This document shows positions 8,466 to 16,411 of a stretch of DNA of 64,000 nt, piece by piece. Numbering within the stretch: position 1 is the first letter of the stretch; each line of letters begins with the position of its first letter. Source of the DNA: Rhodobacteraceae bacterium DSL-40. Its GTDB lineage: Bacteria > Pseudomonadota > Alphaproteobacteria > Rhodobacterales > Rhodobacteraceae. Position numbers and translations under genes: made by a program. The stretch is taken from positions 434,001-498,000 of the forward strand of contig QKPN01000001.1 in NCBI GenBank assembly GCA_003258405.1, in the 5' to 3' direction. A model generated the notes under the pieces. The model was not told the origin of the DNA, searched no databases, and saw only the letters and a program-made list of their open reading frames with translations.

Positions 8466-9277
8466 GTTCCGGTCCGGCCCTGCCGCACGTCCGAGGGTTC
8501 GAGCGCCTCGAGCTTTTCCTCGATCCGGGCAAGCCGCCCGATCACCGCATCGCGATATTCGTCGGTCTGGGCGTTGCTCTCCTCCGAATGCGCATCCTGC
8601 ATCGAGTTCACCACCAGACCCACGATCAGGTTCACCACCGCAAAGGTCGTCACCAGGATGAACGGCACGAAGAAGCCCCAGGCCCAAGGATAGACATCCA
8701 TCACCGGCCGCACGATCCCCATGGACCAGCTTTCCAGCGTCATGATCTGGAACAGCGAGTAGGCCGAACGCCCGATCGTGCCGAACCATTCGTCAAAGGC
8801 CGATCCGAAGAGCTTCGTCGCCATCACTGCGCCGATGTAGAAGATGAGCGACATGAGCGCGAAGACCGAGGCCATGCCCGGCAGCGCCGAGATCAGCCCC
8901 TCGATCACCCGCCGGAGGCTCGGCACCAGCGAGATGGCGCGCAGCACCCGCAGGATCCGGAGCGAGCGCAGCACCGAAAGTCCATCAACGCTCGGCACAA
9001 GGCTGATGCCGACGATCACGAAATCGAAGATGTTCCAGCCCTCGCGGAAAAACCGCCCGCGATAGGCGAAAAGCTTGGCCACAAGCTCGAGCACGAAGAT
9101 CGCGAGACAGGTCTGGTCGAGCGCAACGAGCAGCGGTCCCGCCGCTGCCATCGCCGTGCCGGAGGTTTCGAGCCCCAGAACCACGGCGTTGAGCACGATC
9201 ACCGCGAGGATCGCGTTGCGGACCCGCGGCTTCTCCACGAAGGCCGCCACTGCGGCCCGATTAAACCCACCCGTCAT
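8462..9277 (-). CDS. Bacterial voltage-gated sodium channel (NaChBac/NavAb family)
   Basis: 271 residues with six membrane segments. S4 has arginines at 104, 107, 110 and 113, spaced every third residue (SVLRSLRILRVLR), which makes a voltage sensor. The pore loop carries TLESWS (180-185), the sodium-selectivity filter of NaChBac, NavAb and the marine alphaproteobacterial channels. The tail has a short helical segment (RLARIEEKLEALE) that fits the C-terminal four-helix coiled coil. It should work as a homotetramer in the cytoplasmic membrane. It is the last gene of a minus-strand run and meets the TIGR02186 gene head-on, the two stops sharing CTAG. Very secure as to family. Confidence 0.95.
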   Translation of the reverse strand: MTGGFNRAAVAAFVEKPRVRNAILAVIVLNAVVLGLETSGTAMAAAGPLLVALDQTCLAIFVLELVAKLFAYRGRFFREGWNIFDFVIVGISLVPSVDGLSVLRSLRILRVLRAISLVPSLRRVIEGLISALPGMASVFALMSLIFYIGAVMATKLFGSAFDEWFGTIGRSAYSLFQIMTLESWSMGIVRPVMDVYPWAWGFFVPFILVTTFAVVNLIVGLVVNSMQDAHSEESNAQTDEYRDAVIGRLARIEEKLEALEPSDVRQGRTGT

Positions 9278-9370
9278 TTCGCGAGACCTGTCATATGCTT
9301 GAGCTCCGATAAGAAAAACTCCCGAAGGTCAGATGGTCGCGCGCGCCGCGGCGCACAAGAGGGCGCTGGC

Positions 9371-10888
9371 TCACTCCACCGGGGTTTCGGCCATCAGGAC
9401 CGGCGGCGGCGCGATCCGGCTCAGATCGTCGATCCCGAGCGGCTCGGCGGGGCGTGAAAGCGCGTAGCGCATGATCCAGAACAGCCGCTCCTCCGCGCGG
9501 GTAATCGCGACATAGGCAAGCCGCTTCCAGAGCGGGATCCCGGCCTCGACGCGCCCCGAACGGGCGGCGGCGAGAATGTCGGGGGCGAAGAGCTGCACCT
9601 CGGGCCACTGCGATCCCTGGGCCTTGTGGATCGTCACCGCCGCGCCATGCAGGAATACCGCCCCCATGCGCGCCGCGGTGGGGATGAAGGGCTCTTCCTC
9701 GCCCGGGCTCTCGATCTGGATGATGCTCGCGACCGCAAGCCGCGGGTCGTCGCTTCCCATGAGGAAGAGGCGGCTGAAACCCGGCTTCTTGCCCGGCCCG
9801 AGCCAGACCGCCTGCGCGCCCTTCACGAGACCGCGGGCCTCGAGATCCATCCGCCGCTTGCGGTGCTTGAGCGGAAGCTCGATCCCGTCGCAGATCAGCG
9901 GCTCGCCCGGCATCATCCCGTCCGGCGGCGCGCCGTGCGCAAGCCGGAAGGCGTGGATGAGACGCACGCGGGTGTCGTTGCGCCAGACAAGCACCGGGGC
10001 CCGCGCCATCGCGCCGGAATCGACACGCCGGGCCACCACCACCCGCTCGTCCCGCGCCGCCATCTCGTGCACGAGATCTTCAAAGCGGTCGAAATCCATG
10101 CCGTCGTCGGCCAGCGCATGGGCGAGGTCGATGATCGGGCTGTCCGCCGCCTGACGATGGACGCGGGCAAGCGGCAGCCGCGCCTCCTCCGGCAGGGTCT
10201 CGAAGACCATGCCGTCATTCGTGCCGACCGGTGCGAGCTGGGCCGGGTCGCCGAAGAGCACGAGTGTGGAGAAGAGTTCGCGCAGGTCCTCATACTGACG
10301 CTTGTCGAGCATCGAGGCCTCGTCGATCATGCCGATGTCGAGCGGCTCGTCACGCCGCTTCCAGCCGCGGATGAAATCCGAACCGCGCAGGCCGGCGCTC
10401 GCCAGCGCTCCGGGGACGGACGGGTGGACCTTGTAGAACGCCTCGGCGCGGTCGAGCGCCTCGTCGGTCAGGCTTTCGACTTTCGGCCGCTCGGCCTTGC
10501 CGGTCAGCCATTCGGCGATCGCCTCATACTCGGGGTCGTAGAGAGGGGTATAGAGGATGCGGTGGATCGTCGTTGCGGGCACACCGCGCGCCCGGAGCAC
10601 GCTCGCCGCCTTGTTGGTCGGCGCAAGCACCGCCAGCGTCCGCCGCGACCGGCTGCGCCGGCTTTCATAATCGGCCGAGATCGTCTCCACGCCCGAGGCC
10701 ACCAGCGTTTTCACCATTTGGGCGAGCAGCATGGTCTTGCCCGAGCCCGCCTTGCCGATCACCGCGAGCGTCGGCTGAGCGCCCCGCGTTTCGGAGGTGA
10801 GCTGCCTGCCTTCGAGATCTACCCCCGACGCCGCCAGCGTCGCAGAGATGCGCTTCCACGCCCGGAGCTGATCCGCCGAGAATTCCAT
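9371..10888 (-). CDS. RecD-like SF1B ATP-dependent DNA helicase
   Basis: 505 residues. Motifs run in order: GKAGSGKT (45-52, Walker A), LAPTNKAA (motif Ia), MIDEASML (Walker B), LFGDPAQLAPVG (motif III), TIHKAQGSQW (motif V) and YVAITRAEERL (motif VI). This is the RecD/Dda (SF1B) pattern of a single-stranded DNA-tracking 5'-3' helicase. No RecB or RecC is encoded nearby and there is no N-terminal RecD2 extension, so it is a stand-alone Dda-like enzyme whose role in repair or replication is not defined. It is separated from luxI by 89 bases on the same strand. ATG at 10888 gives a normal N-terminus. Confidence 0.88.
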   Translation of the reverse strand: MEFSADQLRAWKRISATLAASGVDLEGRQLTSETRGAQPTLAVIGKAGSGKTMLLAQMVKTLVASGVETISADYESRRSRSRRTLAVLAPTNKAASVLRARGVPATTIHRILYTPLYDPEYEAIAEWLTGKAERPKVESLTDEALDRAEAFYKVHPSVPGALASAGLRGSDFIRGWKRRDEPLDIGMIDEASMLDKRQYEDLRELFSTLVLFGDPAQLAPVGTNDGMVFETLPEEARLPLARVHRQAADSPIIDLAHALADDGMDFDRFEDLVHEMAARDERVVVARRVDSGAMARAPVLVWRNDTRVRLIHAFRLAHGAPPDGMMPGEPLICDGIELPLKHRKRRMDLEARGLVKGAQAVWLGPGKKPGFSRLFLMGSDDPRLAVASIIQIESPGEEEPFIPTAARMGAVFLHGAAVTIHKAQGSQWPEVQLFAPDILAAARSGRVEAGIPLWKRLAYVAITRAEERLFWIMRYALSRPAEPLGIDDLSRIAPPPVLMAETPVE

Positions 10889-10977
10889 ATGTGCCGCCCG
10901 TCCTGCCTCCCCACCTCTCTAGCGGGAAGCCGGCGGGGCTGCCAGCCTTCGGCGTCAAGGCTCAGATCCTGCCGGTC

Positions 10978-11613
10978 TCAGGCGACGGCGGCGGACTGGC
11001 GAAATCGCGACGGGAAGCTCGCATCGAACCAGGACTGGATCATCGCTTCGGGAACACCCGAGCGGCGGCAGATCTCGTTGCGCGCCTCCTCTGTCACGTC
11101 CCAGATGCAGACGCTGATCCGCTCGTTGCCTTCGCCCTTCGTCCCGATCACTTCCGGCACATGGCCGAAGCGGCGGTAGAGGCCGAGCACGCGGGTATAG
11201 ATCACCCCGACCGCCTGCTCGAGACCGAAGCGCAGGCCGAGTTCGAGCCCGGCGGCAAGAAGCGCACCGGCGACCGAGGATGACGCACCGGGCGCGAGGC
11301 AGAAGCGGGTGCATTCCCAGATGAACGGGCTCGTGATCCGCACACCATCCGTGAGATCGAGGAAATGCTCCGCCGTCATGGTGCGGCCGACCGTCGGCAT
11401 CACCCGGAGCGAGCCGCCGTGACGGCCCGCCGCATCCTTCCAGATGATGTAGAGCGGGTTGAGATGATCGTATTCATCAAGTTCAAATCCATTCTCATCG
11501 ACAGAAACGTCCCAGTCGAGGCGATCCTTGAACTGAAAGGCACGGTCTCTGTACATTGACGCGCCAAGTTCCGGATGGCGCTCAAGCTGGTCGCGATAGA
11601 GATAATGGATCAT
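10978..11613 (-). CDS. LuxI-family acyl-homoserine-lactone synthase
   Basis: 211 residues. The invariant LuxI positions are all present: Arg24, Phe28, Trp34, Asp46, Asp49, Arg70, Glu100 and Arg103 (RAFQFKDRLDWDV, ELDEYDHLN, GSLRVMP, WECTRFCL). The enzyme joins an acyl chain from acyl-ACP or acyl-CoA to S-adenosylmethionine to make an N-acyl homoserine lactone. AGGAGC lies just before the ATG. It follows a luxR homologue by 73 bases on the same strand. The next operon upstream begins with crotonyl-CoA carboxylase/reductase, which is of interest because this enzyme controls the short-chain acyl-CoA pool. The acyl chain made cannot be told from sequence. Confidence 0.93.
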   Translation of the reverse strand: MIHYLYRDQLERHPELGASMYRDRAFQFKDRLDWDVSVDENGFELDEYDHLNPLYIIWKDAAGRHGGSLRVMPTVGRTMTAEHFLDLTDGVRITSPFIWECTRFCLAPGASSSVAGALLAAGLELGLRFGLEQAVGVIYTRVLGLYRRFGHVPEVIGTKGEGNERISVCIWDVTEEARNEICRRSGVPEAMIQSWFDASFPSRFRQSAAVA

Positions 11614-11686
11614 TTCTAGCTCCTGCGTTCTTCCGCAGCGCCATTAATGCCGATCCTGTCTTAATAAAGCCCGAGCGTGCGCTGCC

Positions 11687-12424
11687 TCAATATTTGGGCA
11701 ACGTCCCCGTCGGAACGATGATTCCCTTGGCCAGCGCAAGCGCGACGGCATGGGTCACATTGGCGGCTCCGAGCTTGTGGCGCGCGGAATCGATGTAGGC
11801 GCGCAGCGTGTTCTCGGAGATGTTGAGCGAGTCAGCCACATTGGCGCGGCTGAGCCCGACACTGAGCTGGGCAAGCGCCTCACGCTCGCGGGGCGAAAGC
11901 TCGGCCGACGGAGGGTCGAGCTCGTTGTGCACGATCCGCATCACCTGCTGATGCACGAGATGCGAAACGAGGAGTGCGTTCTTGGCATTCTGCCGCGTGA
12001 ACGCTTCCCATGTTTCGTCGTCGCATTTGTCGTTCAGCGAGAAGAGGGCGAACTCTCCGTTCGGACCCCAGATCGGCACAGCCCAACCCTGGTTGCCGAC
12101 CCCTGCTTCAAGCGCCTCGCGCATGAACTTGCGCGCAGCGGGACTGGACCAGTCGCAGGCCTTCCAGTCCATCGGGTGAAACCGCCGCATCGCACCAAGC
12201 ACGACGGGATCAATACTTCGGTAATCCCTTTCGATGTATCGACGGACCCATTCGAGAGAGTAGGTGAATGCCCCAACCTGCTCACCTTTCAGAGTTGCCG
12301 TATGATAGAAGACGTGGCTGACACCAAAATAATCGCGAAGCTCGTGAGTCCAGACCTGAAGCTCCTCAACGGACTTCGTGGTCTGCAAGCGCTCCAGCAA
12401 AGATTCCAGCGTTTCCTTTGACAC
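11687..12424 (-). CDS. LuxR-family quorum-sensing transcriptional regulator
   Basis: 245 residues with two domains. The N-terminal autoinducer-binding domain has Trp59, Tyr63, Asp72 and Pro73 (EWVRRYIERDYRSIDPV), Trp87 and Gly113 as expected for signal binding. The C-terminal GerE-type helix-turn-helix is at about 175-240 (LSPREREALAQLSVGLS, then IADSLNIS-like VADSLNISENTLRAYI). It is placed directly before luxI, so it most likely responds to the lactone made there. No convincing lux-box inverted repeat was found before luxI or before this gene. The start lies inside the end of a small upstream reading frame. Confidence 0.92.
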   Translation of the reverse strand: MSKETLESLLERLQTTKSVEELQVWTHELRDYFGVSHVFYHTATLKGEQVGAFTYSLEWVRRYIERDYRSIDPVVLGAMRRFHPMDWKACDWSSPAARKFMREALEAGVGNQGWAVPIWGPNGEFALFSLNDKCDDETWEAFTRQNAKNALLVSHLVHQQVMRIVHNELDPPSAELSPREREALAQLSVGLSRANVADSLNISENTLRAYIDSARHKLGAANVTHAVALALAKGIIVPTGTLPKY

Positions 12425-12578
12425 CCTTCACCGATCCAGGCCCTGACGCCCGCACACCGATTTCGTGTGCAGCGACAAAGATCGCGTCATCCAGCTGCTC
12501 TGCGAGCACCATCATTCCGTTCTTTTCGGAAAACTGCCTGATATCTTTGAGAATATCAATCACCCAGTCCGCTTTCAT
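12366..12578 (-). CDS. Small protein overlapping the luxR start (luxR-leader gene)
   Basis: 70 codons from ATG 12578 to a stop at 12366. The first 51 residues lie before the luxR ATG (12424); the rest overlaps luxR in another frame by 59 bases. The N-terminal half looks like a real helical protein (MKADWVIDILKDIRQFSEKN, then MVLAEQLDDAIFVAAHEIG), while the overlapping tail (ASGPGSVKGVKGNAGIFAG) is low in information. Small genes of this type occur before luxR homologues in related bacteria as far as I recall, but I cannot check this here. Translation through it would couple to luxR. No function is known. Confidence 0.55.
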   Translation of the reverse strand: MKADWVIDILKDIRQFSEKNGMMVLAEQLDDAIFVAAHEIGVRASGPGSVKGVKGNAGIFAGALADHEVR

Positions 12579-12651
12579 GTCAGAACCTCAAGCTTTCCGT
12601 CAATTTCGCTATAATTGTTGATAACACAGCCGCAGGTTGAGCAAAATTCGC

Positions 12652-12679
12652 CATTTTTGCCCCCTCAAAAATGAGGGGG
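12652..12679. promoter_or_regulatory. Two overlapping, mutually exclusive hairpins upstream of the luxR unit
   Basis: CATTTTTG (12652-12659) pairs with CAAAAATG (12666-12673), and CCCCCTCA (12660-12667) pairs with TGAGGGGG (12672-12679). Each hairpin uses part of the other, so an RNA or single strand could form only one at a time. Neither is followed by a T run on the minus strand. The site lies between the ccr terminator and the luxR leader gene, 74-101 bases before the latter's start. It may be an attenuator-like switch or an operator; no regulator is assigned. Confidence 0.45.
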
Positions 12680-12729
12680 GATCACAGTTCCAAATTATTG
12701 AAATCGTAAGAATCCGGCTTCCCGAAAGA

Positions 12730-12760
12730 GAATCACCCCGCCGAAGGGGCGGGGTGATTC
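12730..12760 (-). terminator. Intrinsic terminator-like hairpin after ccr
   Basis: A 13-bp perfect stem, GAATCACCCCGCC against GGCGGGGTGATTC with a five-base loop, starts about 30 bases after the ccr stop codon on the minus strand. The minus-strand bases that follow (TCTTTC) are only modestly T-rich. It separates the ccr transcript from the luxR unit. Confidence 0.8.
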
Positions 12761-12790
12761 CGATTGATTCGCGCCGAAGGAAGGCCGGGA

Positions 12791-14092
12791 TCAGCCCCGC
12801 GCCTTGCTCGCCTCGATTGTATCCGCGAAGGTGCGCAATCCGGTGTTGGGCGCGCTCACCAGAACAGCCATGTTGCCCGGCTTGTGCTGGTTGCGGAGCA
12901 TCTTGATATGGGCATCGGGGATCTCCGCCCAGGGGAAGACTTCCGACATGCCGGGATCGATCCGGCGTTCGATGACGAGCTTGTTGGCCGCACTCGCCTG
13001 CTTGAGATGCGCGAAGTGGCTGCCCTGCAGCCGCTTCTGATGCATCCACATGTAGCGGACGTCGAAGGTGCAGTTGAAACCCGAAGTCCCGGCGCAGATC
13101 ACGACCATGCCGCCCTTCTTCACGACGAGCGTCGAGACCGGGAAGGTTGCCTCACCCGGATGCTCGAAGACCATGTCGACGCTCACGCCCTTGCCGGTGA
13201 TCTCCCAGATCGCCTTGCCGAACTTGCGCGCTTCCTTGAGCCACTCGTTGTATTCCGGCGTGTTGACCTTGGGGAGCTGGCCCCAGCACTTGAAGTCCTT
13301 GCGGTTGATGACGCCCTTCGCGCCGAGGCTGAGCACGAAGTCGCGCTTGTCCTCATCGGAGATGACGCCGATCGCATTCGCGCCCGCGGTGTTGGCGAGC
13401 TGGATCGCGAAGGAGCCGAGGCCGCCCGAGGCGCCCCAGACCAGCACGTTCTGGCCCGGCTTCAACTCGTGCGGGTGATGCCCGAAAAGCATCCGGTAAG
13501 CCGTCGCGAGCGTCAGCGTGTAGCAGGCACTTTCCTCCCAGGTCAGGTGCTGGGGGCGCGGCATCAGTTGCTGGGCCTGGACGCGGGTAAACTGCGCGAA
13601 TGATCCATCCGGGGTCTCGTAGCCCCAGATCCGCTGGCTGGGCGAGAACATCGGGTCGCCGCCGTTGCACTCCTCGTCGTCGCCGTCGTCCTGGTTGCAG
13701 TGGATGACGACCTCGTCGCCCACCTTCCAGCGCTTGACCTTGTCACCGACCGCCCAGACGATGCCCGAAGCGTCGGACCCGGCAATGTGATAGGGCTGCT
13801 TGTGGCCGTCGAAGGGACTGATCGGAACTCCCAGCCCGGCCCAGACGCCATTATAGTTGACGCCCGCCGCCATCACGAAGACGAGCACCTCATGGCTGTC
13901 GAGCTTCCAGGTGTCGACGACCTCGACCTGGAACGACTTGTCCGGTTCGCCATGACGCTCGCGGCGAATGGCCCATGCGTACATCTTCTTGGGCACGTAT
14001 CCCAGCGGTGGAATCTCACCGATTTCATACAGATCCTTCTGCGGCGCATCATATTCCGGTTGGGTGGTCGGGGCGTCCAGAGGGGCCATCAT
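12791..14092 (-). CDS. ccr: Crotonyl-CoA carboxylase/reductase
   Basis: 433 residues, the normal length for this medium-chain dehydrogenase/reductase. It converts crotonyl-CoA, CO2 and NADPH to (2S)-ethylmalonyl-CoA, the key step of the ethylmalonyl-CoA pathway for growth on C2 compounds. Seen features are GVNYNGVW (77-84, holding the CO2-binding Asn region), IWGYET (155-160, with the Tyr/Phe-Glu pair of the CO2 pocket), the NADPH loop VWGASGGLGSFA, and GSHFA with the pocket histidine. It is divergent from ecm, the later mutase of the same pathway, across a 255-base gap that must contain both promoters. The secondary role as an ethylmalonyl-forming housekeeping enzyme cannot be excluded but the context argues for the pathway. 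Confidence 0.97.
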   Translation of the reverse strand: MMAPLDAPTTQPEYDAPQKDLYEIGEIPPLGYVPKKMYAWAIRRERHGEPDKSFQVEVVDTWKLDSHEVLVFVMAAGVNYNGVWAGLGVPISPFDGHKQPYHIAGSDASGIVWAVGDKVKRWKVGDEVVIHCNQDDGDDEECNGGDPMFSPSQRIWGYETPDGSFAQFTRVQAQQLMPRPQHLTWEESACYTLTLATAYRMLFGHHPHELKPGQNVLVWGASGGLGSFAIQLANTAGANAIGVISDEDKRDFVLSLGAKGVINRKDFKCWGQLPKVNTPEYNEWLKEARKFGKAIWEITGKGVSVDMVFEHPGEATFPVSTLVVKKGGMVVICAGTSGFNCTFDVRYMWMHQKRLQGSHFAHLKQASAANKLVIERRIDPGMSEVFPWAEIPDAHIKMLRNQHKPGNMAVLVSAPNTGLRTFADTIEASKARG

Positions 14093-14347
14093 TTGCTTCC
14101 TTGTAACATGTGCGCTTTCCTCACCCGGGAACGCGCAACTTTATTGCCGAACTCGTCGTCAACGATCATTTACATTATGATTCTGGCCGTGCAACCGGTT
14201 TTCTCGCCGCAGGCGCTCAATCTCCGACGAAAGTTTTAGAAACCTCAGATATGGTGAACGTAATATTGTTGCGGGCATTTGCGCTGCAATGCGAAACCGC
14301 ATATGCTCGCTCGGAACAAAGCGTTGATTCGAACGAGCGAGATCCCG

Positions 14348-16315
14348 ATGAGCGAGACCACACGCGACAAACCCTGGCTCTTCCGCACCTATGCGGGGCA
14401 TTCGACGGCCGAGAAGTCGAACGAGCTCTACAGGTCCAATCTCGCCAAGGGCCAGACCGGCCTCTCGGTCGCATTCGATCTGCCGACCCAGACCGGCTAT
14501 GACAGCGACCATGTTCTCTCGCGTGGCGAGGTCGGCAAGGTCGGCGTTCCGGTGAGCCACATCGGCGACATGCGCGCCCTCTTCGACCAGATTCCGCTCG
14601 AGGCGATGAACACCTCGATGACGATCAACGCCACCGCAGGCTGGCTCCTCGCGCTCTATGTCGCTGTCGCCGAGGAACAAGGCGCCGACATCTCGAAGCT
14701 CCAGGGCACGGTGCAGAACGACATCATCAAGGAATACCTCTCGCGCGGTACATATGTGTTTCCGCCCGAACCCTCGTTGCGCCTGATCGGTGACATTGCC
14801 GAATACTGCTACCACAACGTTCCCAAGTGGAATCCGATGAATGTCTGCTCCTACCACCTGCAGGAAGCTGGCGCGACACCGGAGCAGGAGCTTGCCTTTG
14901 CGCTTGCGACCGCGACCGCTGTACTCGATCAGGTGAAGGCACGGGTAGATGCGGAAGACTTCCCGCGCATGGTCGCCCGCATCTCGTTCTTCGTCAATGC
15001 GGGCATCCGCTTCGTCACCGAGATGTGCAAGATGCGCGCCTTCGTCGAGCTTTGGGACGAGATCTGCCATATCCGCTACGGTGTCGAGGATCCAAAGCTC
15101 CGGCGGTTCCGCTATGGCGTTCAGGTGAACTCCCTCGGCCTCACCGAGCAGCAGCCGGAAAACAATGTCTACCGCATCCTGATCGAGATGCTGGCCGTGG
15201 TTCTTTCCAAGAAGGCTCGCGCCCGCGCCGTGCAGCTTCCGGCCTGGAACGAGGCCCTTGGCCTGCCCCGCCCCTGGGACCAGCAGTGGTCGCTCCGCAT
15301 GCAGCAGATCATGGCCTACGAGACAGACCTGCTCGAATACGGTGATCTCTTCGATGGCAACCCGGCCATCGAGCGCAAGGTCGAGGCCCTGAAGGAGGGA
15401 GCGCGCGCCGAGCTTGCCGCCATCGACGAGATGGGCGGTGCCGTCGCGGCCATCGATCACATGAAATCCGCACTTGTTACCGCCAATACCGCACGCCTGT
15501 CGCGGATCGAGGCCGGCGAGACCACCGTCGTCGGGGTGAACCGCTTCGTCGAGGGCGAAGCCTCGCCGCTCACCGCAGGCGACGGTGGCATCATGGTGGT
15601 GGATCCGGCGGTGGAAGCCGACCAGATCGCCCGCCTCAAAACCTGGCGCGATTCGCGTGACGCGACGGCGGTCGAGAAGGCGATCGCAGATCTCAAGGCC
15701 GCCGCCTCGTCGGGCGAGAACATCATGGGACCCTCGATCGTCGCGGCCAAGGCCGGTGTCACCACAGGAGAATGGGGCACCGTGATGCGCGAGGTCTTCG
15801 GCGAATACCGCGCACCGACCGGCGTCGGGAAAGCTGCGAGCGCGGCCGCCGGCAACATCGCGGAGGTGCGCGAAGCCGTCGAGGCCGTCAGCGCCCGGCT
15901 CGGGCGCCGCCTCAAGTTCCTTGTCGGCAAGCCCGGTCTCGACGGTCATTCCAACGGTGCCGAGCAGATCGCGGTTCGCGCTCGCGACGCCGGGATGGAG
16001 GTCGTCTATGAGGGCATCCGCCTGACGCCGGCGCAGATCGTCAACGCAGCCCTCGAGGAATCCGTCCATGTGATCGGCCTCTCGATCCTTTCGGGCTCGC
16101 ATATTCCTCTTGTCACCGAAGTGCTCGAGCGGATGCGCAAGGCCGGGATCGACGACATTCCGCTTGTCGTCGGTGGCATCATCCCCGAGTCCGACGCCGC
16201 CGAAATGCGCAAGGCCGGGGTCGCGCGCGTTTACACGCCGAAGGACTTCGACCTCAACAAGATCATGATGGACATCGTCGATCTTGCGGAAGGCGAAGGC
16301 CGCGAGGCCGCCTGA
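14348..16315 (+). CDS. ecm: Ethylmalonyl-CoA mutase (B12-dependent)
   Basis: 655 residues from ATG 14348 (MSETTRDKPWLFRTYAG). In-frame starts from 14279 would add an unlikely Lys/Arg-rich leader. The enzyme rearranges (2R)-ethylmalonyl-CoA to (2S)-methylsuccinyl-CoA. The N-terminal catalytic barrel begins with WLFRTYAGHSTAEKSNELY and GLSVAFDLPTQTGYD, as in methylmalonyl-CoA mutases. The C-terminal B12 domain carries GLDGHSNGAE with Asp532-x-His534-x-x-Gly537, and the later LSILSGSH motif. The single-chain form with no small subunit and the pairing with ccr distinguish Ecm from Mcm. A -10-like TAATAT lies near 14260. Confidence 0.95.
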   Translation: MSETTRDKPWLFRTYAGHSTAEKSNELYRSNLAKGQTGLSVAFDLPTQTGYDSDHVLSRGEVGKVGVPVSHIGDMRALFDQIPLEAMNTSMTINATAGWLLALYVAVAEEQGADISKLQGTVQNDIIKEYLSRGTYVFPPEPSLRLIGDIAEYCYHNVPKWNPMNVCSYHLQEAGATPEQELAFALATATAVLDQVKARVDAEDFPRMVARISFFVNAGIRFVTEMCKMRAFVELWDEICHIRYGVEDPKLRRFRYGVQVNSLGLTEQQPENNVYRILIEMLAVVLSKKARARAVQLPAWNEALGLPRPWDQQWSLRMQQIMAYETDLLEYGDLFDGNPAIERKVEALKEGARAELAAIDEMGGAVAAIDHMKSALVTANTARLSRIEAGETTVVGVNRFVEGEASPLTAGDGGIMVVDPAVEADQIARLKTWRDSRDATAVEKAIADLKAAASSGENIMGPSIVAAKAGVTTGEWGTVMREVFGEYRAPTGVGKAASAAAGNIAEVREAVEAVSARLGRRLKFLVGKPGLDGHSNGAEQIAVRARDAGMEVVYEGIRLTPAQIVNAALEESVHVIGLSILSGSHIPLVTEVLERMRKAGIDDIPLVVGGIIPESDAAEMRKAGVARVYTPKDFDLNKIMMDIVDLAEGEGREAA

Positions 16316-16325
16316 CCACCTCTGC

Positions 16326-16358
16326 CCCGGAACGGCTTGTCGCACACCCTGTTCCGGG
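16326..16358 (+). terminator. Hairpin after ecm
   Basis: CCCGGAAC (16326-16333) pairs with GTTCCGGG (16351-16358) around a 17-base loop, starting 10 bases after the ecm stop. There is no T run, so it may be a 3'-end stabiliser or a weak terminator. Confidence 0.5.
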
Positions 16359-16411
16359 CCTGAGCATTCCTCTCGACAAGAAGACCCGCACCGGGGCAGC
16401 ATTCCACAACC

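Noticed and set aside
11614-11686. Lux-box search between luxR and luxI
   Set aside because: Only a weak CTGCG/CGCAG hairpin near the ribosome site was found; it lacks the 18-20 base dyad form of a lux box.
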